NCBI GenBank assembly: GCA_030562195.1
Contig: JAUJPP010000007.1
Location: 30,253,769-30,317,768 of the forward strand
From: Nipponacmea schrenckii
Taxonomy: Eukaryota; Mollusca; Gastropoda; Lottiidae
Direction of reading: 5' to 3'
Length of the DNA: 64,000 bases
Shown: in pieces, positions 62,201 through 64,000 of the stretch
How positions within the stretch are numbered: the first letter of the stretch is position 1
How the letters are laid out: each line of letters begins with the position of its first letter
Made by a program: the position numbers and the translations under genes
Notes under the pieces: model-generated
Seen by the model: the letters and a program-made list of their open reading frames with translations, nothing else
Told to the model about the DNA's origin: nothing
Database searches by the model: none

Positions 62201-64000
62201 AGTGATTAAACCTTAGTTATAATGATCATGTCTTATTTCTTAGTTGATCTCACTCTCCATTCAAACCTTTTTCTTTGTCTGGGAATGAAGTGAGACCAGC
62301 CAGCAGTCAGTCAGTCTTTATCATCCCCAGATACTCATTTGTTACAAAATACCATTCATACGGAGTTCACACCACAGGGCTTGTCATTTCATACAGTTTC
62401 ATATTGAGGTCAGATGTGTTCTACTTTCTTGTGTCTTTCTTTAAACATATTATGGATTTAGCAGTTAAAATTTAAATGGATACCTCTTTCAAAATGAGTA
62501 AGAGTTGAGTTTTGATATATTGTGATCAATTTACTTTAAATATGTTGAATATGATAGCAGTCTATTGAATAATATGATATTCTTTTTGTTCTATGTATAC
62601 TGATTGCCATGTTCATTATTTGTTCTATTGTGCAACTTATGTTATCTTTTTATGTAGTTAGATATAGGATGTATATTTTTAGACCACTCCTATCTATGTT
62701 ATATATTTAAGGTTAAGTAAATATATAATGATTTATCATCAAGCTTATGAATTGAAAGAAACGTAGAAAAGTGTACTGGATAATGTGTCATATTTAATAA
62801 AAAATGTTCTAGATATTTCCTCTTATAGCAGATGGAATGAAGGTTAAGATTTAAAATGTCAATTTTGGTAAAGATTACTCAAGATCTATGACTTCTTTTG
62901 TTTAATCCCATGGTTTAGAAGTTGGTATTGAATGAATTTTATGGTTGAGTGAGTTTTTAAGCCATTTTGATTTTAGTGTTTATTTGTTGTGAAAGGCTTG
63001 ATCAGCTCATGTGAGTTCTTTGTTTAAATTTTGAAATTTTTTTTTTTGTGTATGCTTGTTTTGTGCATGGTTTGAACATTTCATCAGATTTTGTCAGTTG
63101 TGAGTGGCCTCAATGTTTCTTTTAATATCTAGAAGATAAAAAGTTGGCCATTTTTTCTCAAGAAATTAATCTGTTGGTGTGGATAATAACAAAAATGGCT
63201 ACCTAATAACAAAGACAATTTGCAGTACTAATGTAATTTGACCAGATGGTTTTCTAAAGCAAACATAGTGAGAAGGTCAAACTAGTGGATTGGTTAGTTA
63301 TACAAGTTTAATATTCAGGCAGTATTTGATACTAATATAAGTTTTTTGAATGCTAAAGAGGCATATATCGTAAATGGATAAATGACATTCATACATATGT
63401 TTTATCAATATAAAATTGAAAAATTAGAATTTATAGGTCAAAATTTTAGAAAATATTAGTGTATAATCTATTAATGACATTTAGAAGTAGATAAAACATT
63501 CCTTATACAGGAATCCTTATAAAGCACAAAATACTTGATAAAGATTCCTGTATATGATTAAAAGAAGGAGTGTTTTTGTGTATTTCCTTATTCCTGGTAA
63601 TATGAAATTATAATAAAATCTATTTTTAATGTAAAATACAGGTTCTGTTATCAGCTGTAGTTTGGTTTAACATGTAAAATGAGATGATTAGAAAAATTCT
63701 AGTCTTAACAATATGGCTTCAAAACTTAAATATATATACAAGGTCAAATACAGTTCATTATACCAGAATTTACACAGACATTTAGAACACTCCAAATAAA
63801 GCCTAATATTTGAATTCTGTAGACTTATTTGAGTATGAACCTAGGGTACGAAACTTCATTCTTAAGCTTTCAGTCTTTCATGGTAGCCCTATTTTCTGAC
63901 AATTTTCTGGCCTTAGATAGTTGATATTTTTTAAACTTAATAAAACTTTTTAGAAATTCTTATGGATGCCTATGGAATTGTTTCATACCCTTTCTAAGCT
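59216..64000. other. CHD7-like intron, right part, no exon seen
   Basis: AT-rich sequence with short frames only. A near-duplicate of CCCAAATTTCTACT-TAA-T-TAAGGCAT occurs at about 61828 and 61882. I found no chromodomain or basic-region exon to the window end. Confidence 0.4.

Noticed and set aside
55602..64000. Downstream CHD7-like exons
   Set aside because: I searched for Lys-rich and chromodomain-like frames with splice borders and found none; the intron appears to run past the window.

Overview
This is a eukaryotic window: genes are split by GT-AG introns, the DNA is AT-rich, and introns carry many interspersed repeats. A spiralian-type TALE homeobox gene and repeat families of the kind found in molluscs point to a lophotrochozoan, most likely a gastropod mollusc. 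The species cannot be fixed from sequence alone.

Layout. At 118-3459 (minus) lies the 5' end of a retinoblastoma-like pocket-protein gene (RBL1/RBL2, p107/p130 type), running off the left edge. At 4.1-6.3 kb there is a SINE and a 1.67 kb hAT-like foldback element. At 7.5-16.75 kb (minus) is a secreted-protein gene that I reconstruct as signal peptide, ZP domain, one sushi module, six tandem near-identical sushi (CCP) exons, then two WSC-like modules. Mobile elements have invaded its introns, and one ZP exon sits in frame-disrupted sequence. At 17-21.9 kb are repeats and a possible LINE relic. At 21.94-39.20 kb (minus) is a complete TBC1D31 (WDR67) orthologue: 24 coding exons, 1061 codons, all splice phases consistent. 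Its 3 kb intron 12 holds an intact single-exon TALE homeobox gene (299 aa, minus), best read as a SPILE-class gene. A dead Tc1 element and several MITEs and SINEs lie in other TBC1D31 introns.

At 39.79-45.24 kb (plus) is a complete RAB2 gene: 8 coding exons, 212 aa. It is head-to-head with TBC1D31 across a compact promoter with YY1, ETS, E-box and CRE motifs. At 53.60-55.60 kb (plus) is the large first coding exon of a CHD6-9 (CHD7/kismet) chromatin remodeller, continuing past the right edge. RAB2A and CHD7 are also neighbours in the same orientation in human 8q12, so this looks like deeply conserved microsynteny. The remaining DNA is introns and intergenic sequence with MITEs, SINEs and foldback elements that have internal tandem repeats.

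The genes do not form one pathway: cell-cycle control (RBL), extracellular or gamete/mucosal matrix (ZP-sushi-WSC), centriolar satellite and ciliogenesis (TBC1D31), early embryonic patterning (SPILE-like), Golgi/ER trafficking (RAB2) and chromatin (CHD7-like). All exon models were made by eye from frame continuity, splice consensus and family similarity; no transcript evidence was available.
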